From assembly GCA_036985855.1 (NCBI GenBank), contig BTQL01000004.1, forward strand, positions 19,571 through 83,570: a DNA stretch of 64,000 bases, in the 5' to 3' direction. The notes under the pieces were generated by a model. That model saw nothing but the letters and a program-made list of their open reading frames with translations. It was not told the DNA's origin and ran no database searches. The stretch's first letter is position 1. Every line of letters starts with the position of its first letter. The translations under genes and the position numbers were made by a program. This DNA is from B3-G11 sp036985855. Lineage in GTDB: Bacteria > Actinomycetota > Acidimicrobiia > Spongiisociales > UBA5794. Positions 17,743 to 25,847 of the stretch are shown here, piece after piece.

Positions 17743-19490
17743 GCGAGCGCCTCCTCCATGCCCGCCACGAGCAGCCGTGAGAACGTCGAATCCGGGTCGT
17801 TCTCGAGACGGCTCCGCTCTCCCTGTTCGATGACCTTGCCGTCCTCGAGTATCACGATTTCGTCTGCCCGCGCGACCGTCGCGAGCCTATGTGCGATGAG
17901 GATCGCCGTTCGATTCTCGAGGAGGTGTTCGACCGCTCGATCGATGAGGGCTTCCGTGGCCGGATCAAGCCTCGAGGATGCCTCGTCGAGCACCACGACC
18001 CCTGGGTCGCGCAGGAACACCCTGGTGAACGCAAGAAGCTGTGCCTGACCCGCCGAGAGACCGCTGCTCCCCGACTCGAGCATCGTGTCGAGGCCTGCGG
18101 GAAGGGAATCGAGCCATTCGTCGAGCTCGAGCCTGTGAATGACGTCGCTCAGCTTTTCATCGCTGACAGACCGATCGAAGAACGTCAAGTTGTCGCGTAC
18201 TGTTGCACGGAAGAGCTGCACATCTTGGGTGACCATTGCCACTCGATGGCGTAGGTCAGCCATGTTGATGTCCCAGGTCGCAGTCTCGCCGAGGAGCACG
18301 GCACCAGCCTGTGGTTCGTACATCCGGGTGAGCAGTCGAGCGATCGTCGACTTTCCGGATCCGGTGCGCCCGAGCAATCCGACGATACGGCCGGGTGCTA
18401 CATCGAATGACACATCGTCGAGGATCGTTTCGTTCCCTGCCTCATCGTCGTATCTGAAGGTGACCCGGTCGAACCTCACACGGAGCGGCCCATCTGGGAG
18501 CTCGTGTTCTCTTCGCTGGATCAGGGAGGATTCACGGGCGAGAAGCTCTTCGACTCGCTCGATCGACGCACCGGCCTTCTGCAGATCGATGAGCTCTTCG
18601 CGGATCTGCTCGATTGGCCTATGTGCCATCTCGACATACTGGAATAGGAGGTAGACCGACCCAAGGGTCAGCGTACCGATCCCGAAGAGCCATGCACCGG
18701 TGATCAACACAACAGCGAGCGACACGAAGTACAGCGCCATCGATGCGCTCCACATCACGGCCCAGCCGGTCCATCCTCGGACGATCTGGGGCAGCCACTT
18801 ACGCTGAATGGCGTCGAATCGAGACAACATGAATCCTGTGGCACCGTTGGCCTCGATGTCTTCGGTGCCATCCATCTGCTCTCCGATGAACCCGTACATC
18901 TCAGCACTGGTCGCTCGGATTGTCTTGTGCCAAGGCACGGTGATTCCGTGCAGCCTAAAGAGACCGAGGAACGTGAGGGAAGTGAACACCGTGATGGAGA
19001 GCCCGATGATCCATGACTCCCTCCAAAGAAGGGCCATGATGCCCACCAGCAGCACACCGTTTCCAACGACCTTGATCATCATCGAAGAGAAGAAGTTCGA
19101 CAAAGCCGTTATGTCACCATCGATCCGCTCGATGAGTTCACCAGGACTCGAGCTCTTGTGGAACCCCATGTCGAGGTGGAGCACATGATCTGTGAGGTCT
19201 GCGCGCAATTGATTCGTGGCCGACCACCCGATCTGTTCAGCGAGATAGGTCGACCAGACAGCGAGCAACTGATGCACGATGGCGATCCCCATGAACATGA
19301 GTGCGATGGGGATGAGAGCTGACGTCGGTTCCCCTGATGTCGCTCGATCGATGAACAGCGCTATCAGCTGCGGGTTGACAAGCTGCAGTGCGATCGTCGC
19401 GAGCAGGATGAGACCGAGCAGCATCGCCTTTGAGCGGTGCGGCCGGAGGTATCCGGTGAAGAGTCTGAAGTATGCGCGTACGGGGATCAT
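17739..19490 (-). CDS. ABC exporter half-transporter, catalytic half
   Basis: The 583-residue half-transporter has a six-helix membrane domain and an ATPase with Walker A GRTGSGKST, signature LSAGQAQLLAFTR, Walker B VVVLDEASSRLD and H-loop IAHRLATV. The catalytic Glu is present, so this is the hydrolysing half of a heterodimer with the next gene. The signature has Ala in place of the second Gly (LSAGQ). The ATG at 19490 was chosen because AAGGA lies about 7 nt upstream; a longer frame adds 19 unconserved residues. The 274-bp region before it contains a -35 box, a hairpin and a 20-codon reading frame with a strong ribosome binding site. Confidence 0.9.
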   Translation of the reverse strand: MIPVRAYFRLFTGYLRPHRSKAMLLGLILLATIALQLVNPQLIALFIDRATSGEPTSALIPIALMFMGIAIVHQLLAVWSTYLAEQIGWSATNQLRADLTDHVLHLDMGFHKSSSPGELIERIDGDITALSNFFSSMMIKVVGNGVLLVGIMALLWRESWIIGLSITVFTSLTFLGLFRLHGITVPWHKTIRATSAEMYGFIGEQMDGTEDIEANGATGFMLSRFDAIQRKWLPQIVRGWTGWAVMWSASMALYFVSLAVVLITGAWLFGIGTLTLGSVYLLFQYVEMAHRPIEQIREELIDLQKAGASIERVEELLARESSLIQRREHELPDGPLRVRFDRVTFRYDDEAGNETILDDVSFDVAPGRIVGLLGRTGSGKSTIARLLTRMYEPQAGAVLLGETATWDINMADLRHRVAMVTQDVQLFRATVRDNLTFFDRSVSDEKLSDVIHRLELDEWLDSLPAGLDTMLESGSSGLSAGQAQLLAFTRVFLRDPGVVVLDEASSRLDPATEALIDRAVEHLLENRTAILIAHRLATVARADEIVILEDGKVIEQGERSRLENDPDSTFSRLLVAGMEEALA

Positions 19491-19582
19491 GGGTGGTCCT
19501 TGAAGGATCGAGGGCGAGCCAGGGGTCACGAACGGCCAAGCCGTCACCTTGGTGGGTCTCGAGAGTGGGGAGAAGGCTGGTG

Positions 19583-19645
19583 TTACAGAGCTCTCTGGCG
19601 CGCGAGAGCCGGTGATGATGGATTTGGCACTTGCTGCCTTCTCAT
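19583..19645 (-). CDS. Putative leader peptide (20 aa) upstream of ABC exporter
   Basis: ATG at 19645 follows AAGGAGGG with 3 nt spacing, one of the strongest ribosome binding sites in the window. The frame encodes MRRQQVPNPSSPALARQRAL and a TAA stop, 92 nt before the exporter start. Short, well-translated frames upstream of drug-exporter genes often sense ribosome stalling by antibiotics; that role is inference. No homologue is recognised. Confidence 0.4.
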   Translation of the reverse strand: MRRQQVPNPSSPALARQRAL

Positions 19646-19666
19646 CGACCCTCCTTGATCGCTAAC

Positions 19667-19721
19667 CCGGTCCCCAAAGACCGGTTGGCGCCATGCTCGC
19701 GGAGGGTCAACCAGATGTCAA
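19667..19721 (-). promoter_or_regulatory. Candidate exporter promoter and 5' leader hairpin
   Basis: On the minus strand a perfect -35 hexamer TTGACA (19721-19716) is followed by a weak -10 region near GAGCAT. A 6-bp hairpin CCGGTC-tttggg-GACCGG (19684-19667) then lies just before the leader peptide's ribosome binding site. Confidence 0.35.
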
Positions 19722-19764
19722 GCTTGGACACGCATCAGCTGTCGGGGAAGAGGCAGTCGCGGCG

Positions 19765-20577
19765 TTAGGAGAGCAGGTGTACGACGATCAGCGAGCCGAT
19801 CATCGCGACGGAGTTCGTGCCGATGTGGGCGAGCACCGCGGCATAGGTGCTGTTCGCGTAGAGGCGGATCCAGAGGAACCCGAGACCAGCGATGAATGTT
19901 CCGGCAATGGCTCCAGTGAGGGCGATCACGAGGCCGATTGCACCCATGAAGAGGTCACCACCAGGATTCGTGTCGAGCGTGTCCAGCGTTGGGAGAATGT
20001 GCCAGAGACCGAACAGTACCGAGGTCATGAGCCCGGCGATCAGGGGTGATCGGCGCCGTATGAGCATCCCGAATACGATGCCCCTGAATAGCACCTCTTC
20101 ATAGAGTGCGGTCGCGAGCGGAACGCGAACGAACGCTTGGAACAGAACCCAGCCGACCGAGTTATCGATGATACGGTCGTCTCTGAACAGTTCACGTGTG
20201 GCCGGAATAGCGATACCAATCGCGACTCCAACCGCGATGATTCCGATCACGATGGTGCCAACCGAGACGCCCTGTTTCGCGCGGTCGGTCCGCAGGCCCA
20301 TCGTCGTCCATGTGGTCCCTGCCCTGCGCGCAACGAGGAGAGCTACGCCGAGGATCCCCAGGTTGAATGGAATGTGCCAAACATCGTCGAGGATCTCGTT
20401 GGTGACGATGTTTGCGTATCCGGCAAGTGCAAGGATTGCGAGAAGATGGAAGATGTGCGTGTCATGCGGCCGGGGCGGCTTGTTGAGCCAGAAGGATGGA
20501 CGCCACATCTGCTCCCAGTCGGCCAGTGGCCAGGACCAAGCCTGTTCGTGTCCGGTCGCTCTGAGATCCTTGCCCAT
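19765..20577 (-). CDS. CPBP family intramembrane metalloprotease
   Basis: The 270-residue protein has about eight membrane helices and the CPBP (Abi/Rce1-like) motifs. The first is EEVLFRG in ALYEEVLFRGIVFGML (EExxxR). The second is FGLWH in SVLFGLWHILP (the FxxxH motif). Helix 4 holds the final Asn (AHIGTNSVAM). These residues form the glutamate/histidine metalloprotease or abortive-infection-type core. Family members act in prenyl-protein processing, bacteriocin self-immunity or unknown roles. The ATG at 20577 is 6 nt after TACTCT and is preferred over a longer frame that runs through the palindromic repeat at 20619. Confidence 0.85.
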   Translation of the reverse strand: MGKDLRATGHEQAWSWPLADWEQMWRPSFWLNKPPRPHDTHIFHLLAILALAGYANIVTNEILDDVWHIPFNLGILGVALLVARRAGTTWTTMGLRTDRAKQGVSVGTIVIGIIAVGVAIGIAIPATRELFRDDRIIDNSVGWVLFQAFVRVPLATALYEEVLFRGIVFGMLIRRRSPLIAGLMTSVLFGLWHILPTLDTLDTNPGGDLFMGAIGLVIALTGAIAGTFIAGLGFLWIRLYANSTYAAVLAHIGTNSVAMIGSLIVVHLLS

Positions 20578-20583
20578 TCGACC

Positions 20584-20589
20584 AGAGTA
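20584..20589 (-). promoter_or_regulatory. -10 box of leaderless CPBP gene promoter
   Basis: TACTCT on the minus strand with exactly 6 nt to the ATG at 20577. Confidence 0.45.
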
Positions 20590-20618
20590 CCGAACACGGA
20601 GCCCACACCGAGACTTGT

Positions 20619-20666
20619 GTACCCAGGGTTCGAGACCGCAGTGAGTCCGGTCTACAGCCCAGAGAA
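20619..20666 (-). repeat. 48-bp palindromic repeat, copy 1 (inverted)
   Basis: On the minus strand this 48-mer is identical over its full length to the + strand of 21340-21387, so the two copies form perfect inverted repeats around the gene at 20732-21310. An internal hairpin has AGACCG paired with CGGTCT around a 9-nt loop. It begins TTCTCTGGGC and ends CCCTGGGTAC. Confidence 0.9.
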
Positions 20667-20719
20667 CGGATGAGTCGTTGTTCCGTGGTGCCATCGGCAC
20701 GGGCCTATGGTTTGGGGTC

Positions 20720-20725
20720 TACGCT
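20720..20725 (+). promoter_or_regulatory. -10 box of leaderless promoter for gene at 20732
   Basis: TACGCT is followed by 6 nt and the GTG start at 20732. This promoter lies inside the segment bounded by the repeat pair. Confidence 0.45.
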
Positions 20726-20731
20726 TAACCC

Positions 20732-21310
20732 GTGCCCATCTTGCATGGATTCAAGCAGACGGTGCTCGACCTCGGTCGGGGCGAAGCCAAGACCAAGGCG
20801 CGTCCACTCACTGTTGACGACGAGACACTCGACCGGTCCGCGGCTGGTCTTGATCGCAGAGATTCCGAACGTGCGGTCCTGTTCTGGTTGCTGTCTGACC
20901 GAGCTCTATTCTATGTCGTTGGCTGTGATCCGGTCGATCACACGTACCGAATCCCATACGAGGCGTTCGCAGAAATCAGCCTCGATTATGACGAGAACGA
21001 GGAGTTCCTGCCCTGGTACACGCGGATTTCGATCTCCCCGATCGGTGCCGGGGCGATCACCCGACTTGAGCCAGGAGCGATTCCGGGACAGCCACTCGGC
21101 GTCCTGCCGCCCGTGCCCGTAGACGGTGCTGAGAGGGCCCGTTTGGCCCGAGGTGAGGCCGTACCGCTCGCTGGCTTCGGAACTTGTCCCAAGCGATTCC
21201 GAAGCGCTCTGGAACGGCGGATGGAATTGGCAGGTGTTCCACTTTCGGTCACCGGTGCCGAAGCGGCCGAGCGCAAGAGTCGTGCTGTGAGACGCAAGGT
21301 CTCCGGCTAG
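20732..21310 (+). CDS. Conserved-looking hypothetical protein between inverted repeats
   Basis: I do not recognise this 192-residue protein. It appears soluble, with an acidic first half and a basic C-terminus (ERRMELAGV, ERKSRAVRRKVSG). It has a beta-rich central segment (SERAVLFWLLSDRALFYVVG, DHTYRIPYEAFAEISLDYDEN) that recalls PH-like or short stress-protein folds, but no motif is decisive. The GTG start at 20732 is 6 nt after a TACGCT box, so it is probably leaderless. The gene is the only + strand gene in a long minus-strand run (15946-26243) and is bracketed by the two perfect inverted 48-bp repeats. Base composition does not look obviously foreign. Confidence 0.65.
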   Translation: MPILHGFKQTVLDLGRGEAKTKARPLTVDDETLDRSAAGLDRRDSERAVLFWLLSDRALFYVVGCDPVDHTYRIPYEAFAEISLDYDENEEFLPWYTRISISPIGAGAITRLEPGAIPGQPLGVLPPVPVDGAERARLARGEAVPLAGFGTCPKRFRSALERRMELAGVPLSVTGAEAAERKSRAVRRKVSG

Positions 21311-21339
21311 GGGAGCGTTGCGCCCTGCGCGCGAATCCA

Positions 21340-21387
21340 TTCTCTGGGCTGTAGACCGGACTCACTGCGGTCTCGAACCCTGGGTAC
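21340..21387 (+). repeat. 48-bp palindromic repeat, copy 2
   Basis: It is identical to copy 1 in the opposite orientation. It lies between convergent genes (stop codons at 21310 and 21403), where its AGACCG/CGGTCT hairpin could also end transcription. Confidence 0.9.
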
Positions 21388-21402
21388 GCGGTCGTGGATC
21401 GA

Positions 21403-22047
21403 CTACTCGAGCTTTTCGATGTTGTGGCTACCGCAATCCCGGCACCGCATGGGAGCGTGCTCTTCGGCGGTACCGACCCGCAGACTTGTGCCGCAGGCCT
21501 TGCAGAAGTTCGCGTTGCGGTAGTGAGTGGTACCGCACGATGGGCAATCTGCCCAGTCGGTGGTCGTTGCGTCGATGCCACGATCGTCCGATTCGGGCGC
21601 GTCGCCCGGAGGAGGAGGTGTGTACGACCAGAAGCTCTCTTCGTTGTCCACGGTCGCCGGTGCGAAGGGCGGATCCGGTTCGGTTTCTGGTGAGATCGAT
21701 CTTGCATGGGTGGTCTCGGGTATGGCGCGTCCATGCGGATCGAGCGTGAAGAGAGCAATGCCCTGGGTTTCGGCGATCGAGAGCGCTCCTGGCGAGAATC
21801 CGGATGGCGAGAAAAGCAGGAGTTTCTTGCCGGCTTCCGCTGCGCGCAACAAGGCGAGTACCGAAGACTGCTCCACTGGTCCGTCGCTGGACCTGACTCG
21901 AACGAACGCCTTCTCTGTGTGGAGTTCAACGGATCCGTGGGCAGGCTCCGTGATGTCCACCGGCGGATCCCCCGCGTGGTCGAGCCACAGGAATGTCGCT
22001 TGATAGGCCTCGTCGAGTGATAGCTGACTGTGTTTCGGGATGCCCAT
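21403..22047 (-). CDS. Mrr-like/restriction-fold remnant with C-terminal zinc ribbons
   Basis: The 214-residue protein has an N-terminal domain of about 95 residues. Segment KLLLFSPSGFSPGALSIAET plus GIALFTLD resembles the last strand-helix-strand unit of Mrr-type restriction-endonuclease folds. The acidic catalytic residues expected upstream (D-x(n)-E/Q-x-K) are not evident. After a Pro-rich linker comes a zinc ribbon, CPSCG-x(n)-CKACG (about residues 165-185), and a final CRDCG half-ribbon. It could be a DNA- or RNA-binding regulator rather than a nuclease. It lies 13 bp downstream of the hydrolase gene and is probably in the same transcript. The family link is tentative. Confidence 0.6.
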   Translation of the reverse strand: MGIPKHSQLSLDEAYQATFLWLDHAGDPPVDITEPAHGSVELHTEKAFVRVRSSDGPVEQSSVLALLRAAEAGKKLLLFSPSGFSPGALSIAETQGIALFTLDPHGRAIPETTHARSISPETEPDPPFAPATVDNEESFWSYTPPPPGDAPESDDRGIDATTTDWADCPSCGTTHYRNANFCKACGTSLRVGTAEEHAPMRCRDCGSHNIEKLE

Positions 22048-22060
22048 ACGTGAATGAAGC

Positions 22061-22960
22061 TTACCCGACGGGCCACCCTCGCTCGAAGGCGATCGAGTGG
22101 TGCCAGTCGGCGAGAAGAGTTCGGAGTGCCGCGACGAATGCCAAGGGTTGGTCGAGCGTCAGATGGTGATGAGCCTCGGGTATCTCGATGACAGGCGAGA
22201 CCCGTCCCATGAGCTCGTACATGTATGCGGCTGTGTCGGGTGGTACGACAACAGACTTTTCACCCGTGAACAGAGCGACTCGGCACTTCACGGACGCCAG
22301 CTGATCACGGAGGGTGTCATGCGTCCGCTCGAAGATATTCGGATCGAATTTCCAGGTCCACCCTTCGTCGGTCTCGTGCACCGACATCCGGGCTATGTAG
22401 TCGATGATGTAATCGTTCTCACATGGCTGGCGCGGCACCAGCGCGAAGTGAGACACCGCCTGTTCCAGAGTTGCATATGTGCCGGGCGTTCTGAAAACGT
22501 GACTTGATCGGCTTTCCTCGGATTCTGGAGCGGGCTGGCTGACGGGCGCATCAACGATGACGGCCCCTTTCAGTCTCCCTCCGAACGTCGCTGCTGTTTG
22601 AATCGTGACCATGCCCCCGAGGCTGTGTCCGACGACTACTGGGGGTCCTGGGAACTCGGCGTCTTCTGCTACGGCCATGACCTCGCGGGCCCACACCTCG
22701 TGAGAATATGAATCGCGTCTGTCTGAGTCGCCCATGCCAGAGAGGTGGATCGCAACGGCGTGCCACTCGCTCACGAAGAGCGGCGCGATGAACGACCACC
22801 AGTGGGCGTGCGCCGCACCACCGTGCACGAACACGAGTCCGGGATTCTTCCGGTCGCCCCACGACAGATATCGGATGGTGGCGCCCTCAACGATGACTGC
22901 CCGGTCCTCCGGCTCGTGCGAAATCGCAGTATCGAACCACGTCGGAGCCAAGCTACTCAC
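22061..22960 (-). CDS. Alpha/beta-fold hydrolase
   Basis: The 299-residue protein has an alpha/beta-hydrolase core. The oxyanion segment is LVFVHGGAAHAHWW, and the nucleophile elbow VVGHSLGGMV has Ser in GHSLGG. A late acidic residue near GEKSVVVPPD and the catalytic His in EAHHHLTLDQP complete the triad. It is a soluble esterase, lipase or epoxide-hydrolase-like enzyme with no identifiable substrate. The GTG start at 22960 lies 8 bp inside the upstream PLP-enzyme gene, so the two are translationally coupled. Confidence 0.88.
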   Translation of the reverse strand: MSSLAPTWFDTAISHEPEDRAVIVEGATIRYLSWGDRKNPGLVFVHGGAAHAHWWSFIAPLFVSEWHAVAIHLSGMGDSDRRDSYSHEVWAREVMAVAEDAEFPGPPVVVGHSLGGMVTIQTAATFGGRLKGAVIVDAPVSQPAPESEESRSSHVFRTPGTYATLEQAVSHFALVPRQPCENDYIIDYIARMSVHETDEGWTWKFDPNIFERTHDTLRDQLASVKCRVALFTGEKSVVVPPDTAAYMYELMGRVSPVIEIPEAHHHLTLDQPLAFVAALRTLLADWHHSIAFERGWPVG

Positions 22961-24629
22961 CGGTCCGCACTTCCTCGGACAGCACGAACCATCTCAGATC
23001 CTCGAATGATGCGGTTGCTTCCACAGGCGGTTGCGCGGGCCCCATCTTCGGGTCGATCGACTCGAACAGAGTTCGCGCCTCTTCGAGATACCGGGCGAGC
23101 TCGGTTTCGGGAGCGTGAGCCGGGCAGGCCTCGTACCGCATCGTGCCGTCGCTGTAGTCGACATTGACCAAGGAGAACGGTGGATCACCTCGCCCATCCA
23201 CGTGCACCCACTCGGCGGTGTGTGTGTCGAACTGATACCACGGAAGCAGCTTCCAACCGTGCGTAGCCACGAGGTTGACGGCTTCGGTGATGAAGTCGAA
23301 GACAGTCTCTGAGATGAAGTAGTTGAAACTGACCCGAACCCAACCGGGCTTGATCCCCTCACAGCCGAGTCCGACTTCGTGGCTGATCTCGGCGGAGTGC
23401 TCGTCGTCGATTCCCAGCAGCGAGTGACCATAGGGACCGGCACACGAACAGCCACCTCTTGACTGGATTCCGAACAGATCATTGAGGACGGCAACGATGA
23501 AGTTGTGATGGAGATACTGTCCCTTGTGCTTGACAACGAACGACACGATCGAGAGGCGATCAGCGTCAGGATTGCCGAGGATTTCGATTGCCGGATTCTG
23601 GCTCCAAGACGAAATCGCTCTCTTGATGAAGCCCTCTTCGAGGACTCGGATACGCGATGGACCCACCGCTTCCTTGAGTTGGAAGACGAGTCCAGCTCGA
23701 ATCGAACCGACAATCGCCGGTGTGCCACCCTCCTCCCGATGCTCGACGTCTGCTATGTACTCGTGCGAATCGATGCGAACGAATGAAACGGTGCCCCCTC
23801 CGGGTACCGCAGGCACCGCATTCCTGAACAGTTCCTTGCGAGCGACGAGCAATCCGGGTGTGCTCGGACCACCGATCAGCTTGTGGATCGAGATGAAGAC
23901 AGCGTCCTTGTATGCCTCTGGTGCATCTCGTGGTTGCACGTCCATCGAAACGTATGGAGCCGCTGCTGCGAAGTCCCAGAACGATAATGCTCCATATCGG
24001 TGGAGTAGGGCAGCGATTCCCTCCGTGTCGGACAGGATCCCTGTGACGTTCGATGCCGCCGAGAACGAACCGATCTTCACCGATCGGTCCCGATACTTGA
24101 TGAGTTCTCGTTCGAGTTGCGCTTTGTCGATGAGGCCGTCGCTGTCCTCGCCGATCTTGACGACATCGGCGATCGACTCGCGCCATGGAAGCTCATTCGA
24201 GTGGTGTTCGAACGGTCCGATGAATACGACGGGCCGCTCATCGGGCGGTATCGCGTCGGAGAGCTGGAACTGTGAGTCGAGCGTGTCCGGTATCGATAGG
24301 CCAAGAACACGGATCATCCGGTCGATCGCACCCGTGCAGCCGCTACCAACGAATATGACGGCGTATTCGTCCGAGGCGTTGAGGCAACGCCGAATTATCT
24401 CACGCGCATCCTCGCGGAACCCGGACGTCTGGAGTCCGGTTCCTGAGGCCTCTGTGTGGGTATTCGCGTAGAGGGGGAGGACGACATCTCTGATGTAGTC
24501 CTCGATGAAAGTCAGCGATCTTCCTGAAGCGGTGTAGTCGGCATAGGTCACACGACGAGGCCCGTACGGTCCGGACACGACATTGTCCCCCCCGATTACA
24601 GACGCCCGTACGGTTTCGATGATGTCCAT
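22953..24629 (-). CDS. Class V aminotransferase-fold PLP enzyme (cysteine desulfurase-like)
   Basis: The 558-residue protein has a fold-type I, class V core with the PLP lysine in FISIHKLIGGPSTPG. It has a GSGCTGAIDRM phosphate-binding turn and a Cys-rich loop, QSRGGCSCAGPYGH, resembling the desulfurase or selenocysteine lyase active-site loop. The protein is about 150 residues longer than SufS/IscS and has an extra C-terminal domain (from about residue 440) rich in aromatic residues. It may be a desulfurase, lyase or transaminase; the reaction is unknown. The ATG at 24629 lacks a ribosome binding site but is 6 nt after TACCCT, fitting a leaderless start. It is coupled to the hydrolase downstream. 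Confidence 0.8.
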   Translation of the reverse strand: MDIIETVRASVIGGDNVVSGPYGPRRVTYADYTASGRSLTFIEDYIRDVVLPLYANTHTEASGTGLQTSGFREDAREIIRRCLNASDEYAVIFVGSGCTGAIDRMIRVLGLSIPDTLDSQFQLSDAIPPDERPVVFIGPFEHHSNELPWRESIADVVKIGEDSDGLIDKAQLERELIKYRDRSVKIGSFSAASNVTGILSDTEGIAALLHRYGALSFWDFAAAAPYVSMDVQPRDAPEAYKDAVFISIHKLIGGPSTPGLLVARKELFRNAVPAVPGGGTVSFVRIDSHEYIADVEHREEGGTPAIVGSIRAGLVFQLKEAVGPSRIRVLEEGFIKRAISSWSQNPAIEILGNPDADRLSIVSFVVKHKGQYLHHNFIVAVLNDLFGIQSRGGCSCAGPYGHSLLGIDDEHSAEISHEVGLGCEGIKPGWVRVSFNYFISETVFDFITEAVNLVATHGWKLLPWYQFDTHTAEWVHVDGRGDPPFSLVNVDYSDGTMRYEACPAHAPETELARYLEEARTLFESIDPKMGPAQPPVEATASFEDLRWFVLSEEVRTGE

Positions 24630-24635
24630 GAGTGG

Positions 24636-24641
24636 AGGGTA
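24636..24641 (-). promoter_or_regulatory. -10 box of leaderless PLP-enzyme promoter
   Basis: TACCCT on the minus strand, 6 nt before the ATG at 24629. Short GTAGAC direct repeats surround it (24650-24675). Confidence 0.45.
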
Positions 24642-24686
24642 GACGGTAGACAGCAAGCAGTAGACAGCGTGGGAACTCGTTGCCGT

Positions 24687-25268
24687 CTATAGAGCTATCG
24701 CTCCTTCGCTGAGTAGCAGCTCCTTCTTCATTTCGGGGCCGAAGGCGTAGCTGCCTACTGAGCCGTCCGAGCGCACAACGCGGTGACATGGGATGAGAAA
24801 CGGGATCGGGTTCTTGGCGAGTGCCGTACCAACCGCTCGTGTTGCTCCCGGTTTGTGGAGTTCCTCTGCTATCCAGCCATAAGGGCGCACTGTTCCGTTC
24901 GAGATGGTCGCACAGGTTCTGAGTACGGACTGCTGGAAGCTCGAAAGGCCGCGCAAGTCGAATGACAGGCCCATCGACCGGCCGCTTTCCAACGCCTCTT
25001 CGATCTCGGACTTGAGCAGCTTCGGTATCACATCGGCCTCATAGGCAACCCGCCTGTGGTGATCGACGAACTCATCCACGGTCTTGTCAACGAAGAGAGG
25101 GGTCAGTCCCGTGATCCCGGTCCGGCTCCATGCGATCCACACCGGTCCACGGGAGCTATCGACTTTGGCAACGAGATCCCCTGCGTCTGCGCCGACAACC
25201 GTCGCACGTTCGAGATCGGCGGGCGGTGATTCGGCAAGTCCCGCGAGTGCCTGTTCGATGTAGTTCAT
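24687..25268 (-). CDS. Methylated-DNA--protein-cysteine methyltransferase family protein
   Basis: The 193-residue protein belongs to the Ogt/MGMT family. The acceptor-site motif is IPFLIPCHRVVRSDGSVGSY, where the Cys in PCHRV takes the alkyl group from O6-alkylguanine. The preceding helix-turn-helix part is FDLRGLSSFQQSVLRTCATI, with the recognition-helix Arg in GATRAVGTALAKNP. The N-terminal domain is short and variable. It should directly reverse alkylation damage in DNA, with one turnover per protein. The start overlaps the stop of the sigma factor gene by 4 bp (ATGA), so it is translated with the sigma factor. Confidence 0.92.
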   Translation of the reverse strand: MNYIEQALAGLAESPPADLERATVVGADAGDLVAKVDSSRGPVWIAWSRTGITGLTPLFVDKTVDEFVDHHRRVAYEADVIPKLLKSEIEEALESGRSMGLSFDLRGLSSFQQSVLRTCATISNGTVRPYGWIAEELHKPGATRAVGTALAKNPIPFLIPCHRVVRSDGSVGSYAFGPEMKKELLLSEGAIAL

Positions 25269-25810
25269 TTCAGTTCCTCTCGTTCCAGAGCGTCTCTCAA
25301 CCTGTCGAGTCCACGCGAAACGTCAGCTTTCACTGTTCCCTCCGGCCGACCGGTGATTTCCGCGATTTCGGCGATTGGCAAGTCAGCCACATGGCGGAGA
25401 ACGACTGCATTGCGCTGCTCAACCGAGAGTCTCGCCAGCCGTCGATTCCACGACGCCGCGTCGATCGGTGTCTCGTCGGACGCAGCATTCGGGCCGCCCG
25501 TATGCCGGGCAGTCTCGTTCCTGGAATGTCCTGCTCGGTCCCGACACAGATTGAGGGCAATGGTCCAGAGCCACGCCCGAATGCGCAGATCACGGATTCG
25601 GGCGTCGCTGTACCCGTCGAGCGCTCGGTATGCCCGAAGGAATGTGTCTTGTGCGACTTCCTCGGCATCCTCATGTCTGTGAGTCAGTCTCCGTGCGCCC
25701 GAGTAGATCCCCGGCTGGCAGCTGCGCACGAGCATGGTGAATCCAAGGTCGCGGTTCGTGACCAGGACCTGCTTGATCTCCGCGTCGGTTGATGCATCAC
25801 GCGCCTTCAT
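25265..25810 (-). CDS. ECF-type RNA polymerase sigma factor
   Basis: The 181-residue protein has sigma-70 region 2 (ARRLTHRHEDAEEVAQDTFLRAYRAL and RIRAWLWTIALNLCRDR) and region 4 (LSVEQRNAVVLRHVADLPIAEIAEITG, then PEGTVKADVSRGLDRL). It lacks regions 1 and 3, as ECF sigma factors do. No anti-sigma gene is adjacent; instead the O6-alkylguanine methyltransferase follows with a 4-bp overlap. This suggests the factor could control, or respond with, DNA alkylation repair (inference). The ATG at 25810 is taken as start; a TTG nine codons upstream is possible. No strong ribosome binding site is visible for either. Confidence 0.9.
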   Translation of the reverse strand: MKARDASTDAEIKQVLVTNRDLGFTMLVRSCQPGIYSGARRLTHRHEDAEEVAQDTFLRAYRALDGYSDARIRDLRIRAWLWTIALNLCRDRAGHSRNETARHTGGPNAASDETPIDAASWNRRLARLSVEQRNAVVLRHVADLPIAEIAEITGRPEGTVKADVSRGLDRLRDALEREELK

Positions 25811-25847
25811 AACCAATAGAACCGGTTCGTGTGCCAATCGGTTGCAG

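Noticed and set aside
20619..21387. Integron attC sites or an insertion sequence as explanation of the inverted repeats
   Set aside because: No GTTRRRY/RYYYAAC core pairs, no integrase or transposase in the enclosed gene, and no target-site duplication visible at the ends.
24641..24675. Short GTAGAC direct repeats before the PLP-enzyme gene
   Set aside because: Only three imperfect units in 30 bp; too short to call a repeat element or CRISPR.
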